Of a stretch of 64,000 nucleotides of DNA, positions 1 through 9,181 are shown piece after piece. A model generated the notes under the pieces. The model saw nothing but the letters and a program-made list of their open reading frames with translations. It did not search any database and was not told where the DNA came from. The stretch covers positions 49,498-113,497 of the forward strand of contig CAJSZQ010000011.1 of the NCBI GenBank assembly GCA_910574185.1, in the 5' to 3' direction. Every line of letters starts with the position of its first letter. Position 1 is the stretch's first letter. The DNA is from Lachnospiraceae bacterium. Its GTDB lineage: Bacteria; Bacillota; Clostridia; Lachnospirales; Lachnospiraceae. A program made the translations under genes and the position numbers.

Positions 1-192
1 CCGCGGCGCGCCGGTTTTCCCGCTGGAAATCCCTTCGTATAGCAGCAGTTCTTTTAAAACCTTCCAACCAAGTTCAAACTGTATGGAAAATTTATCAATA
101 ATTCCGCTAACGATAAATTCATTATTTAAATCCTGTCCCGGTGATTTTTGTAATACGGCTAAATTGCTGACAAAATTATCAAACTTTTTCAT
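1..192 (-). CDS. HEPN-like partner of a nucleotidyltransferase, cut by window edge
   Basis: Only the first 64 codons lie in the window; the gene continues past the left edge. The visible part begins MKKFDNFVSNL and contains a helical, aromatic-rich stretch, FSIQFELGWKVLKE (residues 35-48), typical of HI0074/HEPN-type proteins annotated as nucleotidyltransferase substrate-binding proteins. Its start overlaps the 3' end of the upstream MNT-domain gene by 14 bases, which implies translational coupling. In known HEPN/MNT pairs the HEPN protein is the toxic or substrate partner and the MNT protein AMPylates it. Whether this pair behaves that way is inference. Confidence 0.6.
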   Translation of the reverse strand, partial: MKKFDNFVSNLAVLQKSPGQDLNNEFIVSGIIDKFSIQFELGWKVLKELLLYEGISSGKTGAPR

Positions 193-505
193 AAATTACG
201 ATTCCATCCCTTTCAATTTCTGATATCAATTCTTTGGAAACAGTTTCGTCCAGGTTAATCAAATCTATTTTTAAAAGTGTCCAGACATGTTCTTCTATTG
301 CATAGCAGAATTTGGTAAAATCCTTGCATCCGTACACAGCTAAGTCTAAGTCGCTTTTGCTTTGATGCATACCTCTGGCTCTGGAGCCAAATAGTAGGAT
401 TCTTGCGACGTGATATTCCGCTGCTATGGTGTGAATGTCCTGAAAAATCCTTCGGGGGATTCCGGTATATTCTAAATTTTTGTTATCTGGTTTGTTTGTT
501 TTCAT
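179..505 (-). CDS. MNT-domain minimal nucleotidyltransferase
   Basis: A 108-residue protein with the minimal nucleotidyltransferase signature GSRARG (residues 40-45) followed by SDLDLAV (51-57), whose two aspartates bind metal. I start at the ATG at 505 because AGAGG lies about 6 bases upstream; the frame stays open to 544 but that start has no ribosome site. It overlaps the downstream HEPN-like gene. Known HEPN/MNT modules act as toxin-antitoxin pairs in which MNT adenylylates the HEPN RNase. Here the pairing is seen and the toxin-antitoxin function is inferred. Confidence 0.75.
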   Translation of the reverse strand: MKTNKPDNKNLEYTGIPRRIFQDIHTIAAEYHVARILLFGSRARGMHQSKSDLDLAVYGCKDFTKFCYAIEEHVWTLLKIDLINLDETVSKELISEIERDGIVIYEKV

Positions 506-566
506 AGAGACCTCTTTTCCAAATGCCATACAATATATTACCATATTTCACGATATTCGGCTAGTG

Positions 567-585
567 TGTTTACCAAATGACCTGT
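567..585. repeat. 19-bp module shared with the palindromic element at 40 kb
   Basis: The sequence TGTTTACCAAATGACCTGT occurs here and again at 40257-40275, inside one end of the second palindromic element. It is followed here by AACTGTAATATAACAG. It looks like a remnant or end-variant of the same repeat family. Confidence 0.6.
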
Positions 586-707
586 AACTGTAATATAACA
601 GGGCAGTTTGTCTGAACGATTATCTTATAATTAGATTTTACCGTATCAATGTTAGTTTAATCATCCTATATGGCGGAAATTACCCATTTTCTTATACTGA
701 AAGCAGG

Positions 708-739
708 GTAACAGTTCAGCCTTCCGGCTTTACTGTTAC
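708..739. repeat. 32-bp palindromic repeat, copy 1
   Basis: The ends GTAACAGT and ACTGTTAC are perfect inverted repeats, and the centre contains AGCCTTCCGGCTT, itself a smaller palindrome. An almost identical 32-mer (one T/C difference) lies at 17036-17067. Both copies are intergenic, upstream of an operon. The ends resemble those of the 240-bp elements (GTTACTGTTCACA/TGTGAACAGTAAC). Confidence 0.75.
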
Positions 740-799
740 AAAGCAAGTTCCGAACAGGAAGCGATTCATTGATAAAATATAAGAAAAGGGGAATCTATT

Positions 800-1465
800 A
801 TGAGTATTTTAAGCACGACAAAACTGATTAAGAGATACGGCAAAGAGCCAAATATTGTAAATGCCTTAAACGGGGTGGACCTTACCATTGAGCAGGGAGA
901 ATTTGCCGCTATTATCGGCACTTCTGGCAGTGGAAAATCTACGTTATTGAACATGTTGGGAGGGCTGGATAAGCCGACCTCCGGCAGTGTGAAGGTGGAT
1001 AATTATGAGCTTGGAAAGCTTAATGACGAGGACTTGACGGTGTTCAGGAGACAACGGATTGGATTTATCTTCCAGAATTATAATCTGGTGCCTGTTCTGA
1101 ATGTGTATGAGAACATAATCATGCCAATTCAGCTTGATGGGAAGAAACCGGATCAGAGATTCATCCATGAGATTGTATCCATGCTGGGATTAGAAAAGAA
1201 GCTTTATAATATGCCCAATACCCTGTCCGGCGGACAACAGCAGCGGGTGGCCATTGCAAGGGCCCTTGCCAGCAAACCGGCGATTATACTTGCGGACGAG
1301 CCCACCGGGAACTTGGACAGCAGGACCAGCGACGAGGTAATCGAGCTGTTAAAGGCGTCCAGCCGAAAATTTGACCAGACGATTGTGATGATTACCCATA
1401 ACCCGGAGATTGCCGCTCAGGCAGACCGGCGTATCCGTATTGAAGACGGCAATATCCATGAGTAG
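800..1465 (+). CDS. ABC transporter ATP-binding protein (MacB/LolD/BceA type)
   Basis: A 221-residue ATPase that energises the FtsX-type permease encoded immediately downstream. Visible motifs are Walker A GTSGSGKSTLL (about residues 41-51), signature LSGGQQQRVAIARAL, Walker B IILADEPTGNLD and the H-loop ITHN. The YENI segment after the Q-loop is typical of the lipoprotein/antimicrobial-peptide export branch. The ribosome site AAAAGGGGA precedes the ATG. The stop overlaps the permease start by 8 bases, so the two are translationally coupled. No two-component system is adjacent, so a bacitracin-type sensing role cannot be assigned. Substrate unknown. Confidence 0.92.
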   Translation: MSILSTTKLIKRYGKEPNIVNALNGVDLTIEQGEFAAIIGTSGSGKSTLLNMLGGLDKPTSGSVKVDNYELGKLNDEDLTVFRRQRIGFIFQNYNLVPVLNVYENIIMPIQLDGKKPDQRFIHEIVSMLGLEKKLYNMPNTLSGGQQQRVAIARALASKPAIILADEPTGNLDSRTSDEVIELLKASSRKFDQTIVMITHNPEIAAQADRRIRIEDGNIHE

Positions 1466-4106
1466 GACGGTGGAAGATATGAGAGACACGAGAGATAAGG
1501 GCGGAACAAAAGATATGAACGGCAGGAAAGATGAGAGAGAGATGGAAGATATGGGCGGTGTAAAAGATATAAAAGAGCAGAAAAAGATTGTAAAGACGCT
1601 GACAATCCGCAGTTTAAGGAAGAATAAAGGGCGGAATTTGGCGGCGATACTGGCGATTATTATGACGACGATGATGTTTACCACATTATTTACATTGGCG
1701 CAGAGCATGGGGAAGAATATGACGGAAATGTATCTCCACCAGTCGGGTTCAAAGGCCCATGCAAGCGGCAAGGGAATTACCGACGAGCAGGTAGAAAAGA
1801 TTGTTTCTCATCCGGAGGTGAAGGCAGGCGGAAGAAGCATCGTAGCCGGATTGGCGGAGAATCTAAGCCTTGCCGGACGTCAGGTAGAAATACGTTACGG
1901 AGACGAACAGTACGCGAGAGATGTTTTTGCATGGCCGGAGGAGGGAAGGATGCCGGAGAGCAGAGATGAGATTGCGCTGGATACGCTGGTGATAGAGAGG
2001 CTTGGAATCAGTCCTGAATTGGGGAAGGAAGTTACGCTGGAGTGGAAGCCGGATATGGGCTCAGAGGATAAGTCGTCGGATACTTTTACACTTTGCGGAT
2101 ACTGGGAGGGAAATTTATCTTCCTATGCAAGTATGGCCTGGGTCAGTGAGGATTTTGTGAGAGAAAAATGTGACGTTATCGGAGAGCCGGCGGACGGTCA
2201 GGCGTTGGGGCTTCAGATGATGGGAATTTCCTTTGCAGATACAAAGAATATTCAGGAGCAGGCAGACAGGGTGTTGTCGGACTGCAATCTGTCTGAACTG
2301 AAGTTTACGGAGAATTTAGCTTACATGGACGAGACGCAGCAGAGCATCCGAATGGAGACTCTTCCGATTTACGGCGGTATGATACTGGTATTTATTGCGG
2401 GATATTTGATTATTTATAATGTATTTCAGATTTCGGTAGCTTCTGATATCCAGTTTTATGGAAAATTAAAAACCCTTGGAATGACCAGGAAGCAGATTCG
2501 GAAGATGATTCTGGGACAGGGAGGATTTCTTTCTGTAATCGGAATCCCGGCAGGTTTGATTGCGGGATATCTGCTTGGAATTGTGCTGGTTCCGGTTCTG
2601 ATGTCCAGGACAGAGGATGCTCTGGTTTCTGCAAATCCGATTATCTTCGCAGGCGCCGGATTGTTTGCCCTTTGTACGGTAATGATTTCTTGCCTGCTGC
2701 CTGCACGCCTGGCCGGGAGGGTATCTCCGGTGGAGGCTCTCCGCTATACGGATACGGATGCCGGTGGAAAGAAAAAAATGAAAAAAAGCACAAACGGCGC
2801 TACCTTGCAGGGAATGGCATGGGCCAATCTCTGGAGGAACAGGAAGAGAACCATTTTAGTAATCAGTTCCCTTACATTAGGACTGGTGCTGATGAGCTTC
2901 TTCTATGCGAAAAATGCAAGTTTTGATGTGGAGAAATATCTGGTGGAGCTTGCGGTGGCAGACTATCAGATTGACGACGCGACCAACAGCCGGGTAAGCG
3001 GATACGACTCCCAGAGTCAGACTATCAGCTCGGAACTGATGGCAGATATTGCCTCTTTAGAGGGATTAGAAGGGACAGGACGTCTGTATTCCAGTGAAAC
3101 CAGCCAGGTTCTTAGCGTTCAGGCAAGAGAGAATCTTGAGAGTTTCTATGACAGAGAGAATCTGGAAAATTTTGAATCGGATTATCCTGATTTTCCCAGT
3201 TGGAAACAAGGGTTTGACGCCGCCGTTCGGGGTGAAGAAACGATACACACCATTTATGGGGCGGACGGGATTATCTTAGACGCGGCGGCAGGGGATGCGT
3301 ATGTTCTTACGGGAACCTACGATGCGGACAAATTCGCGACGGGAGAATATGCCCTTGCCATCGGACCTTCGGTAAATCCGCAGGAACTGCTCCCTACCTA
3401 TTCGGTGGGAGAAAAGGTTGCGATAGAAAATCGGGAATTTACAATTATGGCGGTACTTTCGCCCTTATATCCCATGACAAATGGGATGAGCCCGGCGTTT
3501 GACATGCCGCTTATTATCCCGGCGGATGTTTATACCGAACTGTGGCCGGACAGCAATTTAAGAAAATACTATTTTAATGTGACGGACGAAAATATGGATG
3601 AAGCTGGCGGGATGCTGCGTGAGTATCAGCAGACAAAGGCTATAGGAATGAGTATTACAGACCGTCAATCCATGATTGAACAGTATGAGGCAGAAACCCG
3701 TTCCTCAGCAGTTATCGGCTATGCAATCAGCGTGGTAGTTGCGCTGGTAGGAGTTTTGAATTTTGTGAACAGTATGGTGACGGCAATCATTTCCCGGAAA
3801 AAAGAATTTGCCATGATTCAAAGCGTTGGGATGACGAAGAGGCAGCTTAGACGGATGCTTACCTTCGAGGGTTTTGATTACGCGGGAATTACGCTGGTTA
3901 TTTCCTATATACTAAGCGCTTTTGTCGTAGGCGTTGTAGTACGGATAATTACAGAAGGAGGATATGCTTCGACATTTCATTTTACATTGCTTCCCCTTGT
4001 CATATGTACGCCGATTTTGATAGGGCTGGCTGTGCTGATACCATATATTTGCTTTAAAAACTTAGAGAAGCAGAGTGTTACAGAACGGCTGCGGATGACG
4101 GATTAG
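1458..4106 (+). CDS. FtsX-family ABC transporter permease
   Basis: An 882-residue membrane protein with two FtsX/MacB-type halves. About eight membrane segments can be read: one near residues 55-80, a group of three in the middle, one opening the second half and three at the C-terminus. Two large extracytoplasmic regions lie between them. The ATG at 1458 overlaps the ATPase stop. The first 45 residues are unusual for the family: strongly charged and repetitive (EDMRDTRDKGG, KDMNGRKDE, EDMGGVKD) before the canonical TIRSLRKNKGRN that normally opens such permeases. This looks like a recently expanded hydrophilic extension. It forms one exporter with the upstream ATPase. Confidence 0.88.
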   Translation: MSRTVEDMRDTRDKGGTKDMNGRKDEREMEDMGGVKDIKEQKKIVKTLTIRSLRKNKGRNLAAILAIIMTTMMFTTLFTLAQSMGKNMTEMYLHQSGSKAHASGKGITDEQVEKIVSHPEVKAGGRSIVAGLAENLSLAGRQVEIRYGDEQYARDVFAWPEEGRMPESRDEIALDTLVIERLGISPELGKEVTLEWKPDMGSEDKSSDTFTLCGYWEGNLSSYASMAWVSEDFVREKCDVIGEPADGQALGLQMMGISFADTKNIQEQADRVLSDCNLSELKFTENLAYMDETQQSIRMETLPIYGGMILVFIAGYLIIYNVFQISVASDIQFYGKLKTLGMTRKQIRKMILGQGGFLSVIGIPAGLIAGYLLGIVLVPVLMSRTEDALVSANPIIFAGAGLFALCTVMISCLLPARLAGRVSPVEALRYTDTDAGGKKKMKKSTNGATLQGMAWANLWRNRKRTILVISSLTLGLVLMSFFYAKNASFDVEKYLVELAVADYQIDDATNSRVSGYDSQSQTISSELMADIASLEGLEGTGRLYSSETSQVLSVQARENLESFYDRENLENFESDYPDFPSWKQGFDAAVRGEETIHTIYGADGIILDAAAGDAYVLTGTYDADKFATGEYALAIGPSVNPQELLPTYSVGEKVAIENREFTIMAVLSPLYPMTNGMSPAFDMPLIIPADVYTELWPDSNLRKYYFNVTDENMDEAGGMLREYQQTKAIGMSITDRQSMIEQYEAETRSSAVIGYAISVVVALVGVLNFVNSMVTAIISRKKEFAMIQSVGMTKRQLRRMLTFEGFDYAGITLVISYILSAFVVGVVVRIITEGGYASTFHFTLLPLVICTPILIGLAVLIPYICFKNLEKQSVTERLRMTD

Positions 4107-4113
4107 AGGCGGC

Positions 4114-4350
4114 GTTACAGCTCACACGCGCCTGCCGGACGCAGGTTGAATCAGGAGCAGGTCTCTGAGCAGACAATTCAGGAGTGCTTTTCATGAAATT
4201 GAAATAGCAGCTTATGCAGACTTAGGCGCGAAGGCTTTCCTGAGCGGCTTAGTCTGCGTTAGCTGATAGTTCAATGGAATGTTACTTCGTCTGCTTAGAG
4301 ACCTGCTCCTGATTCAACCCGCGTCCGGCAGGCGATGTGTGAACAGTAAC
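4114..4350. repeat. MITE-like palindromic element, copy 1
   Basis: A 237-bp element bounded by GTTACAGCTCACA and TGTGAACAGTAAC. The outer 60 bases at each end are near-perfect inverted repeats (CGCCTGCCGGACG, GGTTGAATCAGGAGCAGG, TCTCTGAGCAGAC and their complements). A second copy at 40046-40285 lies in the opposite orientation and is clearly more than 85% alike by eye. It encodes no credible protein. A further piece, GAGCATGTCTCTAAGCAGAC, follows at about 4351-4371. This fills most of the 350-base gap between the permease and the acyl-CoA synthetase; I see no other gene there. Confidence 0.85.
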
Positions 4351-4457
4351 GAGCATGTCTCTAAGCAGACGATGCAGCACGCTCCAGGGTTGACTTTCGC
4401 TGGTATCTATGATAATATTGACTTCAATGGATAAAAGCGTTAAAGGGGTAAAGTAAA

Positions 4458-6092
4458 ATGCCGATTACAGAAATATTAGAAAAGAATTGCAGAAAGTACG
4501 GAGAGGATATCTGCCTGGTGGAGATTAATCCCCAGCAGCCGGAGGACAGGCGGATTACATGGAAGGAGTACGAGCTGATTGAGCCCACTCCTTTCGTACA
4601 TTACCGCAGGGAGATTACATGGAACGTATTTAATGAGAAGGCGAACCGTTTCGCGAATCTGCTGTTAAGCCGGGGGGTGAAGAAAGGAGATAAGGTGGCG
4701 ATTCTGCTAATGAATTGTCTGGAGTGGCTGCCTATCTATTTTGGTATTTTAAAGACCGGCGCTCTGGCAGTGCCGCTGAATTTCCGGTATTCTGCCGAAG
4801 AGATTGAATATTGCGTTAATTTGTCTGATACGGATGTGCTTGTATTTGGACCGGAGTTTATCGGGCGAGTGGAGGAGATTGCAGATTCCATTGTGAAGAA
4901 TCGTCTGCTGTTCTTTGTGGGCGACGGATGTCCTTCTTTTGCAGAGAGTTATGTGCAGCAGACGGCGAATTGTTCCGGTTCCTCGCCGGATATTAAGCTG
5001 ACAGACCAGGATAACGCGGCGATTTATTTCTCTTCTGGAACGACAGGATTTCCGAAGGCAATTTTACACAACCATGAAAGTCTGATGCATTCCTGCAAAG
5101 TAGAGCAGAATCATCATGGGCAGACAAGGGAAGATATTTTCCTGTGCATTCCTCCGCTGTATCATACGGGAGCTAAGATGCATTGGTTTGGAAGTTTTCT
5201 GACTGGCTCGAAGGCAGTTCTTTTGAAAGGAACAAATCCAAAGTATATTATGGATGCCATTTCTCAGGAGAAATGTTCCATCGTGTGGCTGTTGGTTCCA
5301 TGGGCGCAGGATATTTTAGACGCCATTGACAGGGGTGATATTCAGCTGAAGGATTATGAGCTTGACCAGTTAAGGCTGATGCACATCGGCGCCCAGCCGG
5401 TTCCGCCAAGTTTGATTAAGCGCTGGAAAGCATATTTTCCGCATCATCAGTATGACACCAATTATGGTCTGAGCGAATCTATCGGACCAGGCGCGGTACA
5501 TCTTGGCGTAGAGAATATCCATAAAGTGGGAGCTATTGGTAAAGCCGGGTATGGGTGGAAGACCCGAATTGTGGATGAGAATGGAACTGACGTAGAGCCG
5601 GGGGGCGTGGGGGAACTGCTTCTTAAGGGTCCGGGCGTGATGACCTGCTATTACCATGATGAGGAGGCGACGAAAGAATCGCTGAAGGATGGATGGCTCT
5701 ATACGGGAGATATGGCGCAGGAGGATGAGGACGGATTTATCTTCCTGGTAGACAGGAAAAAGGATGTCATTATCAGCGGCGGTGAGAATCTGTATCCGGT
5801 ACAGATTGAAGATTTCTTGCGCGCGCATAAGGCAATCAAGGACGTTGCGGTAATCGGCCTGCCGGATAAACGCTTGGGCGAGATTGCGGCGGCCGTTGTG
5901 GAGGTCAAAGAAGGCGCGGAGTGTACGCGGGAGGATTTGGAGCTGTTTTGTAAGAAGCTTCCCCGGTATAAGCGGCCGCATAAGTACATATTTGCAGAGG
6001 TGCCGAGAAATGCGACTGGTAAGATTGAGAAGCCGAAACTTCGTGAGATTTACTGTGGTAAACGGCTGGTAGAGATGCAGAATAAAGGATAA
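4458..6092 (+). CDS. AMP-forming acyl-CoA synthetase (class I adenylate-forming)
   Basis: A 544-residue ligase that would activate a carboxylic acid with ATP and join it to CoA. Visible motifs are the P-loop-like A3 box IYFSSGTTGFPKA (about residues 190-202), YGLSES (A5), DGWLYTGD (A7), DRKKDVIISGGENLYP (A8) and the C-terminal TGKIEKPKLRE with the catalytic lysine. It resembles medium/long-chain or aryl-acid CoA ligases; the substrate cannot be read from sequence. It stands alone between a repeat element and a terminator, and no bile-acid (bai) genes surround it. Ribosome site AAAGGGGTAAAG precedes the ATG. Confidence 0.85.
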   Translation: MPITEILEKNCRKYGEDICLVEINPQQPEDRRITWKEYELIEPTPFVHYRREITWNVFNEKANRFANLLLSRGVKKGDKVAILLMNCLEWLPIYFGILKTGALAVPLNFRYSAEEIEYCVNLSDTDVLVFGPEFIGRVEEIADSIVKNRLLFFVGDGCPSFAESYVQQTANCSGSSPDIKLTDQDNAAIYFSSGTTGFPKAILHNHESLMHSCKVEQNHHGQTREDIFLCIPPLYHTGAKMHWFGSFLTGSKAVLLKGTNPKYIMDAISQEKCSIVWLLVPWAQDILDAIDRGDIQLKDYELDQLRLMHIGAQPVPPSLIKRWKAYFPHHQYDTNYGLSESIGPGAVHLGVENIHKVGAIGKAGYGWKTRIVDENGTDVEPGGVGELLLKGPGVMTCYYHDEEATKESLKDGWLYTGDMAQEDEDGFIFLVDRKKDVIISGGENLYPVQIEDFLRAHKAIKDVAVIGLPDKRLGEIAAAVVEVKEGAECTREDLELFCKKLPRYKRPHKYIFAEVPRNATGKIEKPKLREIYCGKRLVEMQNKG

Positions 6093-6098
6093 ATGAAT

Positions 6099-6140
6099 AA
6101 GACATATCAGACCGTCTGTAATCTGATATGTCTTATTTTT
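6099..6140 (+). terminator. Rho-independent terminator after acyl-CoA synthetase
   Basis: A 13-bp perfect stem (AAGACATATCAGA / TCTGATATGTCTT) with a 10-base loop, followed by ATTTTT. It lies 7 bases after the stop codon. Confidence 0.9.
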
Positions 6141-6243
6141 ATCATTTCTTTCGCTTTTCTCAAGACACAAACAAGCGTCCCAAAATCCATTTTATGGAAA
6201 TACAGTCAAGAAATGCAGATTGCGCCGCTGGGTTGGAGGGGAG

Positions 6244-7083
6244 CTAAATATTAGCAAAAATTTTCATATATTTCTGAACGACTTCTGAAACATACTGCAT
6301 CTGATTCAATGCGACTACCGACAGGTGCGGATTCTCTTTTTCCAGAAGCGCTCTGGTGTGTTGTACGGTGTAATCGGAGATTTCGGTATTCACATTAATC
6401 TTTGCAATACCATTTGAGATACATTCTTTAACCTTCGCTTCCGGAGTACCGCTTCCGCCATGAAGTACCAGCGGCATACACAGTTTTTCGTTGATTGTCT
6501 GAAGAATATCTGTGCGGATATTTGACGTACCTTTGTATAGACCATGTACGGTGCCGATGGAAACAGCCAGAGCGTCTACGCCGGTTTTGCCCACAAATTC
6601 TTTAGCGGCATCCGGATTGGTATACACCTCTATGTCGTCGGCAGACCCTTCGTGCGAAGATTCCCCGGCGGCGAGACTTCCCAGCTCAGCCTCAACACTG
6701 ACGCCGCTTGCGTGGGCAACTTTACAGATATGCTCTGTGTTGGCGGCATTTTCCTCAAAGGGAAGTGCAGAACCGTCGTACATTACAGAGGTGAATCCAG
6801 CGCGGATTGCCTGGTAGATAATTTCCATATTATCGCAGTGGTCAAGGTGAAGGCATACATCCGTTTTGAAGGCGGCGGCAGAAGCGGCTGTGATTGCCTT
6901 GACTTCGTCGAAAGACATGTTGGACAGATATTTTTTTCCAAATGATACGATGACCGGAGTGTTCATTTGTTCCGCGGCCTGCAGGATGCCCTTTAAAGTT
7001 TCGTAGTTATAAAAATTGAATGAACCAATTGCCTTTTTTTGCTCATAGGCAGTCTGAAGCATAGAATTGAAATTAGTAAGCAT
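6244..7083 (-). CDS. Class II ketose-bisphosphate aldolase (FbaA/GatY/KbaY family)
   Basis: A 279-residue zinc-dependent aldolase that cleaves or forms a ketose bisphosphate such as fructose- or tagatose-1,6-bisphosphate. Key motifs are HLDHCDN (zinc and catalytic region), EAELG, SIGTVHGLYKG and LHGGSGTP (zinc and phosphate binding). I start at the inner ATG at 7083 because GGGAGG lies about 7 bases before it; an ATG 15 bases further out merely precedes that site. It is monocistronic and divergent from yaaA. Tagatose versus fructose specificity cannot be told from the sequence. Confidence 0.85.
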   Translation of the reverse strand: MLTNFNSMLQTAYEQKKAIGSFNFYNYETLKGILQAAEQMNTPVIVSFGKKYLSNMSFDEVKAITAASAAAFKTDVCLHLDHCDNMEIIYQAIRAGFTSVMYDGSALPFEENAANTEHICKVAHASGVSVEAELGSLAAGESSHEGSADDIEVYTNPDAAKEFVGKTGVDALAVSIGTVHGLYKGTSNIRTDILQTINEKLCMPLVLHGGSGTPEAKVKECISNGIAKINVNTEISDYTVQHTRALLEKENPHLSVVALNQMQYVSEVVQKYMKIFANI

Positions 7084-7164
7084 TGTATTTCCTCCCATAA
7101 ATATATAATCCTTTTATACTACTTTTTAAAATATAATAAAAATAGAAGAAATTCAATGAAAATC

Positions 7165-7192
7165 TTGTAATTACTGAATAATGTGCTACAAT
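7165..7192 (+). promoter_or_regulatory. Putative sigma-A promoter for yaaA
   Basis: TTGTAA at 7165-7170, a 16-base spacer, then TACAAT at 7187-7192. It lies 66 bases upstream of the yaaA start. Confidence 0.5.
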
Positions 7193-7257
7193 AATAGTAA
7201 TTATTATTAATTTGAAACAGATATGAAATTAAAAGGAGGCAAGAAGAGGTTATCGCT

Positions 7258-7998
7258 ATGAAGATTATTATATCCCCTGCGAAAAAGATGAATATCAATA
7301 CCGACGTCTTTCCAGTAAAGCGTCTCCCTGATTTTTTGGAAGAAGCTAAGATATTGTGCGGCGAGATTCAGAAGTTGTCTTTTGAGGAGGCGAAAGAATT
7401 ATGGCGGTGCAATGATAAGCTTGCAGAGCTGAACTACAGGCGGTTTCAGGATATGGAGCTGGAAAAGTGTCTTACCCCGGCAATCCTTGCATATGAAGGG
7501 CTGCAGTATCAGCATATGGCTCCAGAAGTGTTTAGCGGGGAGGCTTGCGAATACATAGACGCGCATTTGCGAATCCTATCCGGTTTTTACGGGGCGCTGG
7601 GACCTTTTGACGGCGTAACGCCTTACCGTCTGGAAATGCAGGCGAAGCTGTCTGTAAATGGAAAGACGGATTTATATGATTACTGGGGTAATAGGTTGTA
7701 TAAGGCAGTTTCTGATGAGGAACATATCATCTTCAATCTTGCTTCCAAAGAATATTCGCGGGTGATTCAGAAATATTTAAGTCCGAAAGACCATTTTATA
7801 ACGGTAGAGTTTGGGGAGCTGGATGCGGGAAAGGTGAGGCAGAAGGGAACGTTTGCGAAGATGGCAAGGGGCGAGATGGTACGGTTTATGGCGGAAAATC
7901 AGGTGCATAACAGAGAAGAGCTTCAAGAATTTCATGGGCTTGGATTAACGTACAGCGAGAAATTGTCAGAAGCGGACAGGATGGTATTTTTACGATAG
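7258..7998 (+). CDS. yaaA: Peroxide stress protein YaaA (DUF328/UPF0246)
   Basis: A 246-residue cytoplasmic protein opening with the family hallmark MKIIISPAKKM. Further conserved stretches are YEGLQYQ, LSGFYGALGPFDGVTPYRLEM and NLASKEYS near two thirds. In E. coli, YaaA limits intracellular free iron and oxidative damage. Length matches the family (about 245-258). AAAAGGAGG lies about 20 bases upstream, and the nearer AAGAAGAGG may serve as the ribosome site. Not obviously in an operon. Confidence 0.9.
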   Translation: MKIIISPAKKMNINTDVFPVKRLPDFLEEAKILCGEIQKLSFEEAKELWRCNDKLAELNYRRFQDMELEKCLTPAILAYEGLQYQHMAPEVFSGEACEYIDAHLRILSGFYGALGPFDGVTPYRLEMQAKLSVNGKTDLYDYWGNRLYKAVSDEEHIIFNLASKEYSRVIQKYLSPKDHFITVEFGELDAGKVRQKGTFAKMARGEMVRFMAENQVHNREELQEFHGLGLTYSEKLSEADRMVFLR

Positions 7999-8090
7999 AG
8001 TCTGGATTTGAACAGACTGCTCATGCTGAATATAGAGTGGTAAAGTCTTATAATGATTTGAGAAAGACTTAAACTGGCGGACTTAAAACA

Positions 8091-9104
8091 GTGGAAGATA
8101 AGAGGTATGCAATCGTTATGGCAAGAGGTGCGAATGGAAAGTTAAAGTTATTGTATTTGCAGAAAATCCTTCTGGAACGAACAGACGAGGAGCATGGCAT
8201 GACAATGCCGGAAATCGTGAGAGCGCTGGAAGAATACGGGATTTCTGCAGAGCGGAAAAGTCTGTACGGAGATATTGAGACGCTTTTGAATTACGGCATG
8301 GATATTATCGGAGAGCAGGACGGAAAGCATTATCGTTATCGTGTAGCCAGTCGTGAATTTGAATTGCCTGAGTTAAAGCTGCTGGTGGACGCAGTGCAAT
8401 CCTCGAAATTTATAACAGAGCGAAAATCAACCGAGCTAATTCGGAAGCTGGAGAACTTGAGCAGCAGGTATGAAGCAAAGAAGCTGCAGCGTCAGGTTTA
8501 TGTGTCGGGCAGGATTAAGACCATGAATGAGAGCATCTATTATAATGTGGATGAGATTCAGAATGCAATCGCTGGCAATGAGAAGATTCGGTTTCAATAT
8601 TTTCAGTGGAATGTGAAGAAAGAAATGGAGCTCAGGCGCGGCGGCAAATTTTACTGTATCAGCCCGTGGGGCGTGTCCTGGGACAACGAGAATTATTATA
8701 TGATCGGCTATGACAGCGACGCAGAGCTGATGAAGTATTACCGGATAGATAAGATGGTAAAATTATCCGTTGTAGAAGAAAAGCGAGACGGGAAAAAAGC
8801 GTTTCAGGAAATGGATTTGGCGGCGTTGTCCCAGAAGACGTTCAGTATGTTTGCCGGGGAAGAGCAGTATGTCAAGCTGGAGATTGTAAATGAGATGGCT
8901 GGTATTGTGATTGATCGGTTTGGCAGGGATATTTCACTGATTAAAAAGGATGAGGGGCATTTTACAATAAATGTAAAGGTTGCAGTCAGCAGACAGTTTC
9001 TGGCATGGGTGATTTCGCTGGGCGACGGCGTACGGATACTCGGACCGGAAGAGGTGCGGCGGCAGATGAAAAAAGAGGCTGAACGTCTGATGCAAATATA
9101 TTAA
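8091..9104 (+). CDS. WYL-domain transcriptional regulator
   Basis: A 337-residue protein with an N-terminal helix-turn-helix region (about residues 15-75; MPEIVRALEEYGISAERKSLYGDIETL) and a WYL domain around residues 150-230 (SPWGVSWDNENYYMIGYD), followed by the WCX C-terminal region. Such proteins are transcription factors that sense small or nucleic acid ligands. The start is a GTG. It lies directly before an amino acid ABC transporter and may act on it, but this is inference. Confidence 0.85.
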   Translation: MEDKRYAIVMARGANGKLKLLYLQKILLERTDEEHGMTMPEIVRALEEYGISAERKSLYGDIETLLNYGMDIIGEQDGKHYRYRVASREFELPELKLLVDAVQSSKFITERKSTELIRKLENLSSRYEAKKLQRQVYVSGRIKTMNESIYYNVDEIQNAIAGNEKIRFQYFQWNVKKEMELRRGGKFYCISPWGVSWDNENYYMIGYDSDAELMKYYRIDKMVKLSVVEEKRDGKKAFQEMDLAALSQKTFSMFAGEEQYVKLEIVNEMAGIVIDRFGRDISLIKKDEGHFTINVKVAVSRQFLAWVISLGDGVRILGPEEVRRQMKKEAERLMQIY

Positions 9105-9113
9105 AAATACCGC

Positions 9114-9142
9114 TTTACTTTACTATGCTACTATGCTACAAT
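9114..9142 (+). promoter_or_regulatory. Putative promoter of the amino acid ABC operon
   Basis: TTTACT (9114-9119), a 17-base spacer and TACAAT (9137-9142). The stretch consists of imperfect repeats of TACTATGC, so the assignment is tentative. Confidence 0.4.
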
Positions 9143-9181
9143 ACTACTTGGCTACTAGAGTGAAATGTGGAGGAGACGGTT

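Noticed and set aside
944..1168. Antisense ORFs inside the ABC transporter and other long genes
   Set aside because: They lie opposite well-supported coding regions and lack ribosome sites and family motifs.
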